Source: Arthrobacter sp. H16F315 (lineage in GTDB: Bacteria; Actinomycetota; Actinomycetes; Actinomycetales; Micrococcaceae). From it: a DNA stretch of 64,000 nucleotides. Numbering within the stretch: position 1 is the first letter of the stretch; the number at the start of each line of letters is the position of its first letter. The notes under the pieces were generated by a model, which had not been told where the DNA came from, did no database searches, and was given only the letters and a program-made list of their open reading frames with translations. The position numbers and the translations under genes are program-made. The stretch spans positions 1 through 64,000 of the forward strand of contig NZ_JAMXSS010000001.1 of assembly GCF_024124825.1 (NCBI RefSeq), in the 5' to 3' direction. Of this stretch, positions 44,718-54,356 are shown one piece after another.

Positions 44718-46349
44718 TTATCGGTCGAGGCCCGACCCGGAGTCGCGTCGGCTGGGCTGGGAGGTCTTTGCCGGTGTCGGCGTCGATGGCACGGCTGATC
44801 CCGGACGGATGGGCACCATGCCGCGCCGGGCGATATCGATCGCCCTCTGCGGCGCTGCAGCGTCGGGGGCCGGCTGCTGCTCGGCACCCACCAAAACCGT
44901 CTTGGGCATGGTCTCGGTGAACGGGGCCAACTGCTCCTCAACCACCGAACGAATGCGCTGAGCCTCACGGGTCCGACCGGACTGGGCGTGCATTTCATAA
45001 ACTGCAAAGGCCGTGTTGATCAGCTGCACCATCAGTGCCGTCTGCGCGGCCGTCTTGTTCTTGCTCGACGCGGCCATGAACAACATGGCAGTACCGGCAA
45101 TCGACGGGAGAGCGACAGGTTTGCTGTGCTGCCTTGGTGCGCGCAACTGGGCGGTGCGGGACAGTTCAGCAGCGGTGGCCGCCAGCGGCCCGGGGGTCGG
45201 TTCGAGCCGGTACGACCATGCCGCGAACGCTCCTGATACTTCCCGGGCGGCCTTCGCCCAGGTTGCGTGATCATCACGTGGAACGGTGCGCAACTGGTCC
45301 GCCAGGGCGGTCGCGTTGCGCGTGTACTCCACCCATGCCTCTGCCGGCGGCGTTGCATTCTCCGGTCCGGTCTTTGAGACCGTGCGCTTGTTGCGTGCCG
45401 CTGCGTTCCACTCCGCTGCAGCTTCCGTGGCGAGGTGCGGGGTGTCGATCCATTCCTCCCGGAGGGCCTCCGAGCTTCAGGTCAGAGGCGAGGGTCCCGC
45501 CGCCGAACCAGATAGGCCGCTCACCCTGGGGGGTCGTTCAGCTACGGAGTACCCAACAACGACGTCGGTGGTGTTCTTGGCGTAGCGCGGCCGAACCAGC
45601 AGGCCGGTGTCGCGGGCCCGGCGTACGAACTCAGCTTCGGTCGCTGAGGCACTGGCGCTGGCCCGTACTTTCCGTGCCAGTGATGACCGGTGCATTTCGC
45701 GGTCGTCCCTGACGGCGGTGGCCTTCTCGGCCCGGTCGTATCCGCGGGTGGCGTGCACCGTGGAGAGCTGTTCCAGACCGTACTTGACCTCAAGCTCGCG
45801 GCAGGTCTGCTGTGCACGCTTGTAGTCACCATGGGTCGATGCTTTGGTGCCGTCCTCGCGAACCAGCGAGACAGCCAGGTGAATGTGATGGTTACCGTTC
45901 TCGGACGTGCCGTGGTTCACCGCGGCCCACCGGCACCGGGCCTTGCCGCTGGCCTCGGTGAAGCCCATGGAGTCCACGAAGTCGTTCGCGATATCGCCCC
46001 ACTGCTGATCCGTCAGTGCACCCTCTTCGGCGCGCAGACTCAGCGAGCAGTGCCACACGCTGGCGTCCTTGTACCCGACGTGCACGCGCTCCTTCTTCGC
46101 CGCGTCCCACTGCATGTCTTTGATCTGAACCGAGACACCGAACATCTTGCGCGGCCGGTCCAAATGCTTGGCGATCGCCAGGGCATCGTCCCGGTCCAGA
46201 ACACCGTCGTCGTACCACGCCATGATTGCAGCATCCCCTGCTACCAGGTGAGGATCCTGGTGGGCGTTCTTCGTCTTGTTGGCATCGGTCGATGCCAGGT
46301 AAACCATGAGCCCGCCCATACGCGAACCGCGAGTGATGTTCGGAATCAT
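44718..46349 (-). pseudogene. MobA/Rlx-type relaxase, two compensating frameshifts
   Basis: The frames 45477-46349 and 44718-45332 are in register but separated by a short out-of-frame stretch. Adding one base at the run 45528-45533 and removing one at 45470-45471 restores a 543-residue protein with ERPIWFGGGTLASDLKL across the joint. The N-terminal relaxase domain has HGTSENGNHHIHLAVSLVREDG, with the His triad (NHHIH) for metal binding. The C-terminal third is helical. It should nick the oriT and lead the strand. It overlaps the MobC-like gene by 4 bases. Confidence 0.8.
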
Positions 46350-46741
46350 CCCTGCATCAGCCCGTCAATGGCGTCGTCGATTCGCATGGCCACGGAACGT
46401 ATGTGCTTCAACGCTTCGCGCGCCTCAGCGGGTAACTCGCTCGTGGCGTTCGCCTGCCGTGCGAGCTGGTTGATGTTGTTCGAGGAACGGGCCAGAAGGT
46501 TGTGCAGGGACATCAGCTCCGCAGCAATGGCGCGGCGTTCCGTAGGTGAATCGGAGTGCTCCGACAGAGCTGACGAAATCAGCAGGTTCGGAACAGTGAC
46601 CTTCTCGCGCTCAGCCCTGGCGACGAGTGCGGCTTCTTCCTCCACGGTGACCCACACGTCACGGCGCTTCTTGGTCCCTGCGGGTTTGTTCTCACGGCGC
46701 CGCCGGGAGAGTCGGGAACGGACGCCATTCTCTTCAGTCAC
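46346..46741 (-). CDS. MobC-like relaxosome protein
   Basis: A 131-residue protein from the GTG at 46741 (GGGGGAACGA upstream). The basic head (RSRLSRRRRENKPAGTKKRRD) leads into DVWVTVEEEAALVARAEREKVTVPNLL, a ribbon-helix-helix, and the MobC core SLHNLLARSSNNINQLARQAN. It binds oriT and helps the relaxase melt DNA. The oriT-like repeats lie just upstream. Confidence 0.8.
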   Translation of the reverse strand: MTEENGVRSRLSRRRRENKPAGTKKRRDVWVTVEEEAALVARAEREKVTVPNLLISSALSEHSDSPTERRAIAAELMSLHNLLARSSNNINQLARQANATSELPAEAREALKHIRSVAMRIDDAIDGLMQG

Positions 46742-46815
46742 TCGTTCCCCCAATCCTTCGAAAGGCCCAGCGCAGCGACCCCGGAACCGGGGACCACACT
46801 GACCAGTGTGCCGCA

Positions 46816-46956
46816 CTCGACCGCCAGTGTCGAGCGCGACAAGCCACTTACACCCGTGTAAGTGTATAGCTTGCTCCGTAAGGTTGACTTTTCGGGTTTT
46901 TGGAGCCGCTGTGCACAGTCCTGAAAACCCGAAAAGTCAACGCGGTGGAAAACCCG
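46816..46956. other. oriT: oriT-like region with three inverted repeats
   Basis: Upstream of the MobC-like gene: CTCGAC/GTCGAG (46816-46821, 46829-46834); CACTTACAC/GTGTAAGTG (46845-46853, 46856-46864) with a 2-base spacer; and a perfect 18-bp pair GTTGACTTTTCGGGTTTT / AAAACCCGAAAAGTCAAC (46883-46900, 46924-46941) with a 23-base spacer. A further GAAAACCCG copy is at 46948-46956. Inverted repeats next to mobC/relaxase genes are the usual form of an origin of transfer. The nick site cannot be set from sequence alone. Confidence 0.6.
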
Positions 46957-46968
46957 TAGAGTCGGGGC

Positions 46969-47271
46969 ATGGACATCAACGACATCGCCGCCAAGGCGGC
47001 CGCAAAAATTGACGCCGCCCGGGACACCAAAGTCAACGCTGTGAAGACCGCCGCTGCCAGCAGTGTTGAACTCGCAGAAGCAGCCCAGCTACTTTCAGCC
47101 GCCGAACAGAAATATGCCAAGGACTACCAGACAGCCCTCCGCGCCGACTGGACCGAATCCGACCTGCGTGGCTTTGGCCTCGACGCTCCTACGAAGAAGT
47201 CCGGCGGGCGGCCGCGCGGCCGGAAAGCCGTCCAGGAAGCTGTTCCGGTGGCAGGCGGTTCGGAGCAGTAA
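46969..47271 (+). CDS. small helical protein divergent from mobC
   Basis: A 100-residue protein, Ala/Lys/Asp-rich and probably helical in residues 1-60, with a basic Gly/Arg end (SGGRPRGRKA). No family recognised. It lies directly beside the oriT-like repeats and is divergent from the mobilisation operon, so a role near oriT or as a transfer accessory is possible. The ribosome site (GGGGC) is weak. Confidence 0.5.
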   Translation: MDINDIAAKAAAKIDAARDTKVNAVKTAAASSVELAEAAQLLSAAEQKYAKDYQTALRADWTESDLRGFGLDAPTKKSGGRPRGRKAVQEAVPVAGGSEQ

Positions 47272-47687
47272 CCCCTCGCCCACACGTGCACGGCAAAAGC
47301 TACTTCCTTCGGGCTTTTCCCGTGCACCTGTGGACGACTGGACCCACCTGACCGCCTGCGCCCAACCACCACGTCACCAACGCGCCCACGTCGCCACGGG
47401 GTGGGCGGTGGCTGGGCACAGGCTCAGTACGGTGCGGGGTCGGGAACGGGATGGTTCCCCATGGTCCAAGCCTGTCGCCGCCGACGCAGCACCCGAACGG
47501 GGTCGGGTTCTTTTCAGCAGGGACCACACATCGGACAAGCGGCGCGCGGGACCCACAGGCTCGGAACCGGGGACGCTGAAAACCTTCGAAGACTCATGGG
47601 GGCAACCGTCGAAGTACTGCCCGCTATTACCACCGTCGCCAAGCGCAGGGCACGCCAGAAACGACAACTATTGTGAGGTGAACGTTT
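47272..47687. other. intergenic stretch without a clear gene
   Basis: About 415 bases with only short, Arg/Pro-rich frames typical of non-coding GC-rich DNA. No hairpin or repeat stands out. It precedes two small genes of unknown function. Confidence 0.4.
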
Positions 47688-47933
47688 GTGGGTCTGCAAG
47701 TCTTTTTCCGGAGACGTAAGCCGGCGGCCAGGGATGCTGTCTCCACTGTCGTTGTAGCAGGTGAGCCGGAGCCCCAGGAGCCGCTGACGCCTCAGCAGAT
47801 GGCAGAGTTGCAGGACGCTTGGGACGAGCTTGCCGAAGCAGCCAAAGCATCTGAAGTTACGGGCGTTGTCGTTTTCAGAAGTCGCCTGCACCACTTCATG
47901 CGGAAGTATGGCCTCGGTGCACAGGACTGTTGA
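47688..47933 (+). CDS. small unrecognised protein
   Basis: An 81-residue protein from the GTG (GTGAGGTGAACGTTT upstream). After a basic start (FFRRRKPA) it reads LTPQQMAELQDAWDELAEAAKASEV, likely a helix, then VVVFRSRLHHFMRKYGL. It overlaps the next gene by 17 bases if that starts at GTG 47917; a frameshift joining the two is possible but I could not find a natural joint. Confidence 0.45.
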   Translation: MGLQVFFRRRKPAARDAVSTVVVAGEPEPQEPLTPQQMAELQDAWDELAEAAKASEVTGVVVFRSRLHHFMRKYGLGAQDC

Positions 47934-48519
47934 CATCCGTTTGTCAGAAGTCATCTGCACTGCCGGCATCTGGTTCCGGCTGCTGCGTACCCTCCTGGAC
48001 GAACTCACCACAGCCCAGGGACGATATGGCCGGCAACTGGACGACATGCGTCGTGTCTGGGAACACTGCGGTCACCCGTTCCGGGCAGGGCTGTATTCGT
48101 GGCAACCGTTCGAAACCCTCCATTGGACCGCCCAGCAGCAGCTGCTCGAAGCAGCAGCAGTCGCGATGGAACTGATCGAAGCCGGCTCACTGACTGCTTT
48201 GGGTACCTCCGCCCACCTACTCCTGCCCGAACCCGCCTCCAATGTCGGCGACGGAACCCGGCCCGCCGCACCGACAGCAACGGCCGGTGATCAAAAGGAA
48301 CCGACTCTGGATGAGCTGTGGGACCGGGTAGTCGCAGCATTTGACGCCGCCGTAGAAGCTGCAAGAGAAGACCAGGAGACCGCCAAAAAACTCTACGACT
48401 TCGCGCTATATGGACTCGGCAATCGAGGGTCGGGCAACGGAATCCGCGAAGCATTCACCGAGCTCAAGATCCCCCTCGATTTTCTTTCACATAAAGATAA
48501 TGGCGAACCCTTTGCATGA
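47917..48519 (+). CDS. unrecognised helical protein
   Basis: About 200 residues from the GTG at 47917 (GGAAG upstream); the start is uncertain and TTG 47941 is an alternative. The coding part is convincing from IWFRLLRTLLDELTTAQGRYG onward, helical, with a Pro/Ala/Thr linker in the middle and LDELWDRVVAAFDAAVEAAREDQETAKKLYDFAL as a long helix. No family recognised. It precedes the resolvase site. Confidence 0.5.
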   Translation: MHRTVDIRLSEVICTAGIWFRLLRTLLDELTTAQGRYGRQLDDMRRVWEHCGHPFRAGLYSWQPFETLHWTAQQQLLEAAAVAMELIEAGSLTALGTSAHLLLPEPASNVGDGTRPAAPTATAGDQKEPTLDELWDRVVAAFDAAVEAAREDQETAKKLYDFALYGLGNRGSGNGIREAFTELKIPLDFLSHKDNGEPFA

Positions 48520-48537
48520 CTTAGTATAAGTAACGGG

Positions 48538-48589
48538 TTAAGTGACAGTTTTCAGGATCGTCCAGATTTCGGATCTGGGTGTCACTTAA
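48538..48589. other. res-like inverted repeat upstream of the resolvase
   Basis: TTAAGTGACA (48538-48547) and TGTCACTTAA (48580-48589) form a perfect 10-bp pair with a 32-base spacer, and the centre holds CCAGATTTCGGATCTGG, a small inner palindrome. It lies about 30 bases before the resolvase start, where resolvase binding sites usually are. Confidence 0.55.
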
Positions 48590-48620
48590 ACGAACGTATA
48601 AATAACAGAGGAGCAGTCCC

Positions 48621-49244
48621 GTGCTGGTTGGATACATGCGGGTCTCAAAAGCCGATGGCTCACAGACCACGGACCTGCAGCGGGATGCACTCCTGGCCGT
48701 CGGCATCGACGCGGATTCCCTCTACGAAGACAGGGCCTCAGGAAAGAAGGATGATAGACCCGAGTTGGCAGCGTGTCTCAAGGCACTGCGCGACGGCGAC
48801 ACTCTGGTCGTATGGAAGCTCGACCGGCTGGGCCGGGACCTCCGCCACCTGGTCAACATCGTCCACGACCTGACCGAGCGCGGCATCGGGCTCAAAGTCC
48901 TCACAGGCCAAGGCGCAGCCATCGACACCACCACCGCCTCCGGAAAGCTCGTCTTCGGGATCTTCGCCGCACTGGCCGAATTCGAACGCGAACTCATCTC
49001 CGAACGCACTCTCGCCGGACTAGCCTCGGCACGGGCACGTGGCCGCAATGGCGGACGTCCCTACAAAATGTCCCCCGCGAAACTCCGGCTCGCCATGGCA
49101 TCCATGGGGCAGCCCGGAACTAAAGTCAGCGACCTCTGCACCGAACTCGGCGTCACCCGCCAGACCCTGTACCGGCACGTCTCACCATCCGGAGAATTAC
49201 GGCCCGATGGGTTGAAGCTGCTCACGAAAGGCAAGAATCCATGA
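48621..49244 (+). CDS. serine recombinase (resolvase/invertase)
   Basis: A 207-residue protein with GTG start after AGAGGAGCAG. The catalytic domain shows GYMRVSKADGSQTTDLQRDALL with the nucleophile Ser of RVSKADGSQ (Ser 9 or so), DTLVVWKLDRLGRDLRHLVN and GIFAALAEFERELISERTLAGL. The C-terminal HTH is TKVSDLCTELGVTRQTLYRHV. It probably resolves plasmid multimers or cointegrates at the upstream site. Confidence 0.85.
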   Translation: MLVGYMRVSKADGSQTTDLQRDALLAVGIDADSLYEDRASGKKDDRPELAACLKALRDGDTLVVWKLDRLGRDLRHLVNIVHDLTERGIGLKVLTGQGAAIDTTTASGKLVFGIFAALAEFERELISERTLAGLASARARGRNGGRPYKMSPAKLRLAMASMGQPGTKVSDLCTELGVTRQTLYRHVSPSGELRPDGLKLLTKGKNP

Positions 49245-49447
49245 CTTCCCAATCCCGGCCGGCCGCGGTCATTGGGCAGCTGCACCATATCGAGCTGTTG
49301 GTACTCAGCATGCGCCGCGCCAAGGCGTAGTGGGGCAGGTGGCGAGCTCGGATTCACCCCGTTCCGCAGTCGTCCACAGGCCGCAGCTGGCGCCTTTAAC
49401 GCCACTTATCGCCATCGAAGGTTCCCCCGATATGCCACGATTCTGAT

Positions 49448-49553
49448 GCATTAAGTGGAGGGAGCATCATCCTTTCGGCCAGGAAAAGACCATTCCTTTG
49501 GAGTCCCAAACGGCCGATGTGCCCCTCCTGGGTTGGGGAAAGAATTAGGTATG
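49448..49553 (+). ncRNA. candidate structured RNA element, copy A
   Basis: This stretch aligns with 54722-54834 (copy B) at roughly three-quarters identity. On the plus strand CGGCC (near 49475) can pair with GGCCG (near 49512), an inner AGGAA/TTCCT hairpin lies between, and a CCCC/GGGG hairpin follows. In B the outer pair becomes CGGCC/GGCUG and stays paired. Differences between copies do not look like protein coding. Copy A lies about 65 bases before the small zinc-ribbon gene at 49618. It may be a cis-regulatory leader; function unknown. Confidence 0.4.
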
Positions 49554-49617
49554 TCAAGGGAAGGCTCGGAGGTGCGGGCCAACCTCTCAACACTTCTGAA
49601 ACACCGGGAAGCTTGCG

Positions 49618-49833
49618 ATGAAGCGGATAGCGTTAGTTAACAGCAGATGGCATGGTCCGTCCACAGAGCGTCCGCTGCCTGCACTACCAGACTCGGAATT
49701 GAAAGAAGAGGTCTGTCGATCCTGCGGCTCCTCCCTCGACATCCTGGACTGCCCCTTCTGCTGGGGATCCGAGCCAGAACATTGCCGGCCCCTGCGCTCC
49801 CCGGAGCCTGAGTATCCGTTGAGGGCAGCGTAA
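49618..49833 (+). CDS. small zinc-ribbon protein
   Basis: A 71-residue protein with GGGAAG 7 bases before the ATG. CRSCGSSLDILDCPFC gives two CxxC pairs spaced as in a zinc ribbon; the ends are Pro/Glu-rich. No named family. It stands alone after copy A of the candidate RNA. Confidence 0.55.
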   Translation: MKRIALVNSRWHGPSTERPLPALPDSELKEEVCRSCGSSLDILDCPFCWGSEPEHCRPLRSPEPEYPLRAA

Positions 49834-50125
49834 CCGCGAGCCCTTACATGGGGTCATCGTGCAGCGTCGTTGACGGCGGAAGCAACCTGATCACAGCCGC
49901 TGCCGTTTGAGATAGTTGTGCAACGTTGGGATATTGCACCCGTCATCAGGGACCACGGATCGTCCCTTGAAGGATGGGCGTCCCACAAACCAAGGAACTT
50001 GAATATCCTGGTCGGAGCTGCAGCTCTCCGGTGTGACTGCCAGGCAGAGATGTTGGCTACGGCTGCAGCGTGCGGGCGTCTCCTGCTGCGGAGCTCCCTG
50101 TGTATACGGGTGGTGCGATGGCACG
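49834..50125. other. intergenic stretch without a clear gene
   Basis: About 290 bases between a plus-strand small gene and the converging minus-strand small gene at 50126. Frames on both strands show no family features and no strong hairpin or repeat is visible. Confidence 0.4.
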
Positions 50126-50347
50126 CTACCGCCAGAGAGGTTGCTCCTTTGTCAGCCCGTAAGGGACCTCCGGGCTGACAAAAACTTTGTAGGACGCATA
50201 CCCGTGTTGTGTCATCATGATGCCGTGGCGGCCCTCGCGGATTGCGTACGCGCGGACGGTGTCCACTGCGGAGGTTAGCTCGCTCTGCAAGCTATCCGGG
50301 TCGTCTACGGTGACTTCCAGAATCGGACCGGGGTGCTGGGTGATCAT
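50126..50347 (-). CDS. small protein, paralogue of the 41786-42001 product
   Basis: A 73-residue protein with AGGAAG 4 bases before the ATG. It matches the product at 41786 over about 60 residues: AVDTVRAYAIREGRHGIMMTQHGYASYKVFVSPEVPYGLT here against AVSVARTLAMHEGRLGILVTRHDCDSFTVDLSDAVPFGLT there (compare only the shared R-x-x-A-x-x-EGRxGI and VP-GLT cores). No known function. Its presence twice, near each catabolic block, suggests recruitment from a host family. Confidence 0.6.
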   Translation of the reverse strand: MITQHPGPILEVTVDDPDSLQSELTSAVDTVRAYAIREGRHGIMMTQHGYASYKVFVSPEVPYGLTKEQPLWR

Positions 50348-50456
50348 CTGGCTTCCTAGTCTTGAATGGCAGCTTGTGGCCGGGTTTGCATCACGGCCGG
50401 TGGGAATCCAGGACGGAGCGCTTTAGGTGCCACATAGGGCACGGACGTCACGACCC

Positions 50457-51050
50457 TCACGTATGGTTTCGAACCGGTTCCAGGCCGCTGAGGAGCACCG
50501 AAATTCCGAAGTCGAAGGAATCCGGCTCCTGATTTTGAGTTAGTCCTGTTGCCATTGTGGGGGTGAGATTTTCTGTGCCCGACCTGTCCATGCGTCGTGC
50601 CCCTTCCTCAGCCAGTACCGATCCGAGGATAAACCTGTCCAAGGTAGTGATGATGAGTTGGATCTTTGTCCCATCAAAACCTGCCGCGGCGAGGTTTTCA
50701 GCCCAATATTGGCGGATCCGGCCAGCTGCTGGGTCAACGAGCGGAGACGCCGCCAACACAGCCACGAGCCTTGAATGACGTGCGCAGGCCCCGTGGTACT
50801 GCCGGGCCCCGTGTTCAATCGCACGCCAAGCCGGAAGTGGTGCAGGCAGAAGAAAGTCTTTGAAGATCCGTTCTCTCATCAGCTCGATGATGTGGCGTCG
50901 TCCAGTCACATGGTTGTAGAGCGCAGATTGCCGGACCTGTAGATTGTGGGCCACCTTTTGCATGGTGAAGTCTCCCTGCAGGGCCATGATTTCTGAGGCA
51001 GCATCAATGATGCCTTCGACGGAAAGCAGCGGCGTGACTGGGCGTCCCAC
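50457..51050 (-). CDS. TetR-family regulator
   Basis: From the GTG at 51050 (AGAAGGAGGG upstream) a 197-residue protein; the longer frame to 51227 is unlikely. SVEGIIDAASEIMALQGDFTMQKVAHNLQVRQSALYNHV is the TetR HTH (cue MQKVAHNLQVRQSALYNHV). The rest is a helical ligand domain. It lies next to the amine oxidase and permease genes, same strand, and probably controls them. Confidence 0.8.
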   Translation of the reverse strand: MGRPVTPLLSVEGIIDAASEIMALQGDFTMQKVAHNLQVRQSALYNHVTGRRHIIELMRERIFKDFLLPAPLPAWRAIEHGARQYHGACARHSRLVAVLAASPLVDPAAGRIRQYWAENLAAAGFDGTKIQLIITTLDRFILGSVLAEEGARRMDRSGTENLTPTMATGLTQNQEPDSFDFGISVLLSGLEPVRNHT

Positions 51051-51314
51051 TGGGTGCCCTCCTTCTACAGATGCGTTTCTCGTGTCTGCAAGCAGACTTG
51101 ACACGACTGCCGACGCCGTTTCGGGGCGGCGCCAACCATGTCTCGGGGACGGCCGCTCCCGAGCCGGTTTGCGGGTGGTGGATCTGCCGCAAGCCTGGCC
51201 CGGAAGCGGACTGCCGTGGTGGCCCACGGCTATGCCGATAACATTGGTTGATGGTCCTCTCGGCCGCCTGACTCGGCTGCCGTGGCAACTACGGACATTT
51301 TTGGGTGCCCTCCA

Positions 51315-52688
51315 TCATTGCGGGACGGACTCTTCCAAACGGGAATGCGTGATGGCCGTTGCCGCGCGCCGTCCCATCCGGATGGCCCCGTCGACGTGCT
51401 GGTAGCCAAGTCCTGCGAGATCGCTGGATGCGAACTGGATGGGACCAACTGGTTGGCGTTGGTCGGGACCGAAACGGGTCAGTCCCCCGAGGTCGAAGCT
51501 TGCCGCGTAGGCGCCTCTGGTCCATTCTTCGCTTGCCCAGTCGCTCTCGTAGTAGACCTCTGGGGCCAGGGCCTCCGGGCCGTAGTAGCCTGCAAGCGAC
51601 TCGAGGATGCGCTGTTTGCGCTCGTCGGCCGAGAGCATGAGGACGCCGTCGGCGTTTTCGTCGGAGACGAACCCCACGAGGGTGCCGCGGCTGTCTTCGT
51701 AGTTGGTGTTGTCGTATGCCTCGTGTACCAGCTGGTAGGGGCTGAAGGCGGTACCGGATAGTCCGTTCTCCCGCCAGAACGGGCGGTCGTACACGGCGTG
51801 GACCTTGATGACCAGGCCCAGGGAGAGGTGCTGGTGGAGCTGGTGCTGGCGACGGGGCAGCGGCGGTTCGAACGACACCCGGCTTATGAGGTTTGGCGGG
51901 ACGGCCATGATGGCGTGTTTGGCTTGAACGGTGAGGCCTTCGGCGACGGCCGTGACGCCGTTGTCGTTCCATTTCAGCGTGTGGACCGGCTTTCCGAGAT
52001 GGATGTCGGAGCCCAGCCGCTCAGCGAGCAGGAGGGGAACCTGCTGCAATCCGCCGATGACGCGCTTGTCCAGAATAAAATCCGCGTCAACCAGGTGGCT
52101 GAAGCTCCCAGCGCTGGCTGCCATCAGAAGCGCCTGAAGGGCAGAGAAGGCGTGGGCTGGCTTGGTCAGCATGGCGCCCGCGATGAACATACCAATGTTG
52201 TCCCGCGCTTCTTTGTTGTCTGTTTGGCTGCGCAGCCATCCGTCAAAGGAAATCCGGTCGAGTTCCCGCGCCCGGAGGTGGTTCCATGGCTCATCTGCGT
52301 CGATCTCGGCCGTGAGGGCGTCGAGCCGCTCGATGAGCACTTCCATGACCGAAGCCGTGTCCGGATCCACGGGAAACATCGGTCCTGCAAACCGCGTGAG
52401 ATCTCCTTGTTCGCTCCGGTAGATGCTTTCGCCGGCCTGGTACCGTGAAAATGTCTCCAGACCGAGTTCGGCGATTGTCTCCATCAGGGCGTCCTGGTCG
52501 GGGGAAACCCATTGCCCGCCTATTTCCAGCACCGCCCCGTCGATGACACCGGTCCAGATCCTGCCGCCCACACGGTCTCGGGCTTCGAGAACGGCGACAC
52601 TCAGTCCCGCGTTCCTCAATTCGTGAGCGGCGGTCAGGCCGGCAGCTCCCGCCCCGATAATGACGACGTCCTTTTCAATGTGTTCCAT
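51315..52688 (-). CDS. FAD-dependent amine oxidase
   Basis: From the ATG at 52688 (GAGG upstream) a 457-residue protein. VVIIGAGAAGLTAAHELRNAG is the FAD Rossmann motif (cue IGAGAAGLTAA), EARDRVGGRIWTG follows, and GYQHVDGAIRMGRRAATAI is the C-terminal flavin-binding end of the monoamine/putrescine oxidase family. No Cys is seen at the usual covalent FAD position, so FAD is probably noncovalent. Substrate unknown; it should oxidise an amine to an aldehyde or imine with release of peroxide. An uncorrected frame fuses it to the permease upstream; see that entry. Confidence 0.85.
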   Translation of the reverse strand: MEHIEKDVVIIGAGAAGLTAAHELRNAGLSVAVLEARDRVGGRIWTGVIDGAVLEIGGQWVSPDQDALMETIAELGLETFSRYQAGESIYRSEQGDLTRFAGPMFPVDPDTASVMEVLIERLDALTAEIDADEPWNHLRARELDRISFDGWLRSQTDNKEARDNIGMFIAGAMLTKPAHAFSALQALLMAASAGSFSHLVDADFILDKRVIGGLQQVPLLLAERLGSDIHLGKPVHTLKWNDNGVTAVAEGLTVQAKHAIMAVPPNLISRVSFEPPLPRRQHQLHQHLSLGLVIKVHAVYDRPFWRENGLSGTAFSPYQLVHEAYDNTNYEDSRGTLVGFVSDENADGVLMLSADERKQRILESLAGYYGPEALAPEVYYESDWASEEWTRGAYAASFDLGGLTRFGPDQRQPVGPIQFASSDLAGLGYQHVDGAIRMGRRAATAITHSRLEESVPQ

Positions 52689-52950
52689 GTGATACCTCAA
52701 ATCTGTAGGTCCAGCGCTGTGCGGAATGACTCCGTTGTAGATGCCTGGCAATATGTCCGCTGGGGTCCGGCGGGGCAGGGCAGAGAGCCTCGCGCCGCGG
52801 CCTCTGGTCCGCCGATATGAATGGCGCAAGGGGGCAGTTCCACCGGATTGTTGGTCTAACTGCGTTCGGTGCGCGGACGGAGAGGATGATTCGGCCGGTG
52901 AACCGGGTCTATTGGAACCCGGCACACCGGCGGCTTGTTGTGCTCTGGGG

Positions 52951-54299
52951 CTAACCGACGATGGCCGGGTCCAATTCTTCTTCGGCTGTGTCAAGGGACT
53001 CGGAAGAATCGATCGATGGCGGGGGGAGAGCTTGTGGGCACCGTAGTAGAGGGCGCCGGCCAGGACCATGGTGATGAAGGGCGTAAGTTGCGAGACAACA
53101 GGAAAAGCCGTCTGCTCCGTAAGGATGATTCCAACGGTTGACGCCAGCAGCCAGGCGAGGGCGCCAAGGCTTACGGGTTTCAGACTGGCCGGGCGGATGT
53201 CCGGGACACGGTCCGTCTTCTTCCAGTTCAGGCCGATGTAGACCAGTGCGATGGCAACCCATGCCGTGACGAAGACTCCCTGCCAGGCCAGCGCTTTCAG
53301 CAGGTAGCTCAGGACGTCGGTGAGCATGAGCAGGAAGGTCAGGGCTCCGGTGACAATCACCCACACGTAGCGGGGCAGATTCAGGCGGAAGGCCCGGCTG
53401 GCGAAAGCGGAGAGATTCTCCGATGCCACGAAGTAGTTGGCAGTGTTGATGCGCGTCTGGGATACGAGGATGACCAGCAACCCGGCAAATCCCAGGGAGG
53501 AAATGAATGCCTGGACGACTCCGGTTTCGGATGCTTCAAGCCCCCATGCGCTCATGATGTAGATGCCGATGAGTCCGTTCAGGGCGAACGCGAAGGCGTA
53601 GAAGACCCAGCCAAAGGCGACGGTTCCGAGGAACTTTTCGTCTTTTTCCCGGCCGAGGCGTGCGTAGTCAAAGGTGTACATCATGAGGACGTAGACACCC
53701 ATGTAGATCAGGTAGGAGGTCAGCCAGCCTGGCAGCGTGGACGCGGCAGCAGCGTGCCCGATCCAATCGCTCGGTACGCCTTTGAGGAGCGTTGCGGCTA
53801 CGACGACAGCGATGAGGCCGGCGACATAGAACGGCAGCAGAAAGCCGTTGAGGCGGTCGAGCCAGTTCTGCACGCTGCCCACGGCCAGGGGGATCGCATA
53901 GATGACAACAATGCCATACCAGAGGACCATGCTGCCGCCGAAGAATTCGTGGAACGCGACGGCGATGATCGATCCTTCGAATACTGCGTAGTAGATGGCC
54001 GTGGCCGCGAGAATGAGGGAGGCGAGGGCGGAGCCGACCAGACCAAAAAGGGTCCGGGAGAACAGGCTCACGGTCAGTCCGGTCCGTGCCGCGTAGCGGG
54101 ATAGGACGAGATTGATGGCGCCGTAGGTTGCGATGCTCAGCACCATGCCGATCACCGTGTTGAGGACACCGACTGCTCCTGCTGAAGCGACTGCGATGTA
54201 GAGCCAGAACATTGCGGAGAACAGTGCCCACCACGCCATTGTGACGGACCACTTGCCGACGCGCTTCGAAGCGGGCAAGACGTAATTTGAGTACGACAA
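52951..54299 (-). CDS. NCS1-type cytosine/hydantoin permease
   Basis: From a TTG start (AAGAGGTG upstream) the protein has about 12 membrane helices. VGKWSVTMAWWALFSAMFWLY and NFVASENLSAFA-like segments (here YFVASENLSAFASRAF) fit the NCS1/CodB family, which carries cytosine, allantoin, hydantoins or uracil with Na+ or H+. As given, the frame continues into the oxidase to make 994 residues. Adding one G to the G-run 53021-53026 lets it end at 52951 after LDTAEEELDPAIVG, 449 residues, the family length. I treat the fusion as an indel artefact. Confidence 0.8.
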
Positions 54300-54332
54300 A
54301 GTTTCACCTCTTAGGTGTGATCAAACTGACGG

Positions 54333-54356
54333 AACCGGCGGCGGAGACCGCCGGTT
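54333..54356 (+). terminator. intrinsic terminator facing the permease leader
   Basis: AACCGGCGG and CCGCCGGTT pair over 9 bp with a 6-base loop, followed by a six-T run on the plus strand. It lies upstream of the minus-strand permease gene. It would stop plus-strand antisense transcripts; on the minus strand it would be a leader hairpin with no T-run. Confidence 0.6.

Noticed and set aside
51315..54299. A permease-amine oxidase fusion protein of 994 residues
   Set aside because: One added G at 53021-53026 ends the permease at its normal length with a typical tail, and the oxidase has its own start and ribosome site. The joining segment is low-complexity and has no family match.
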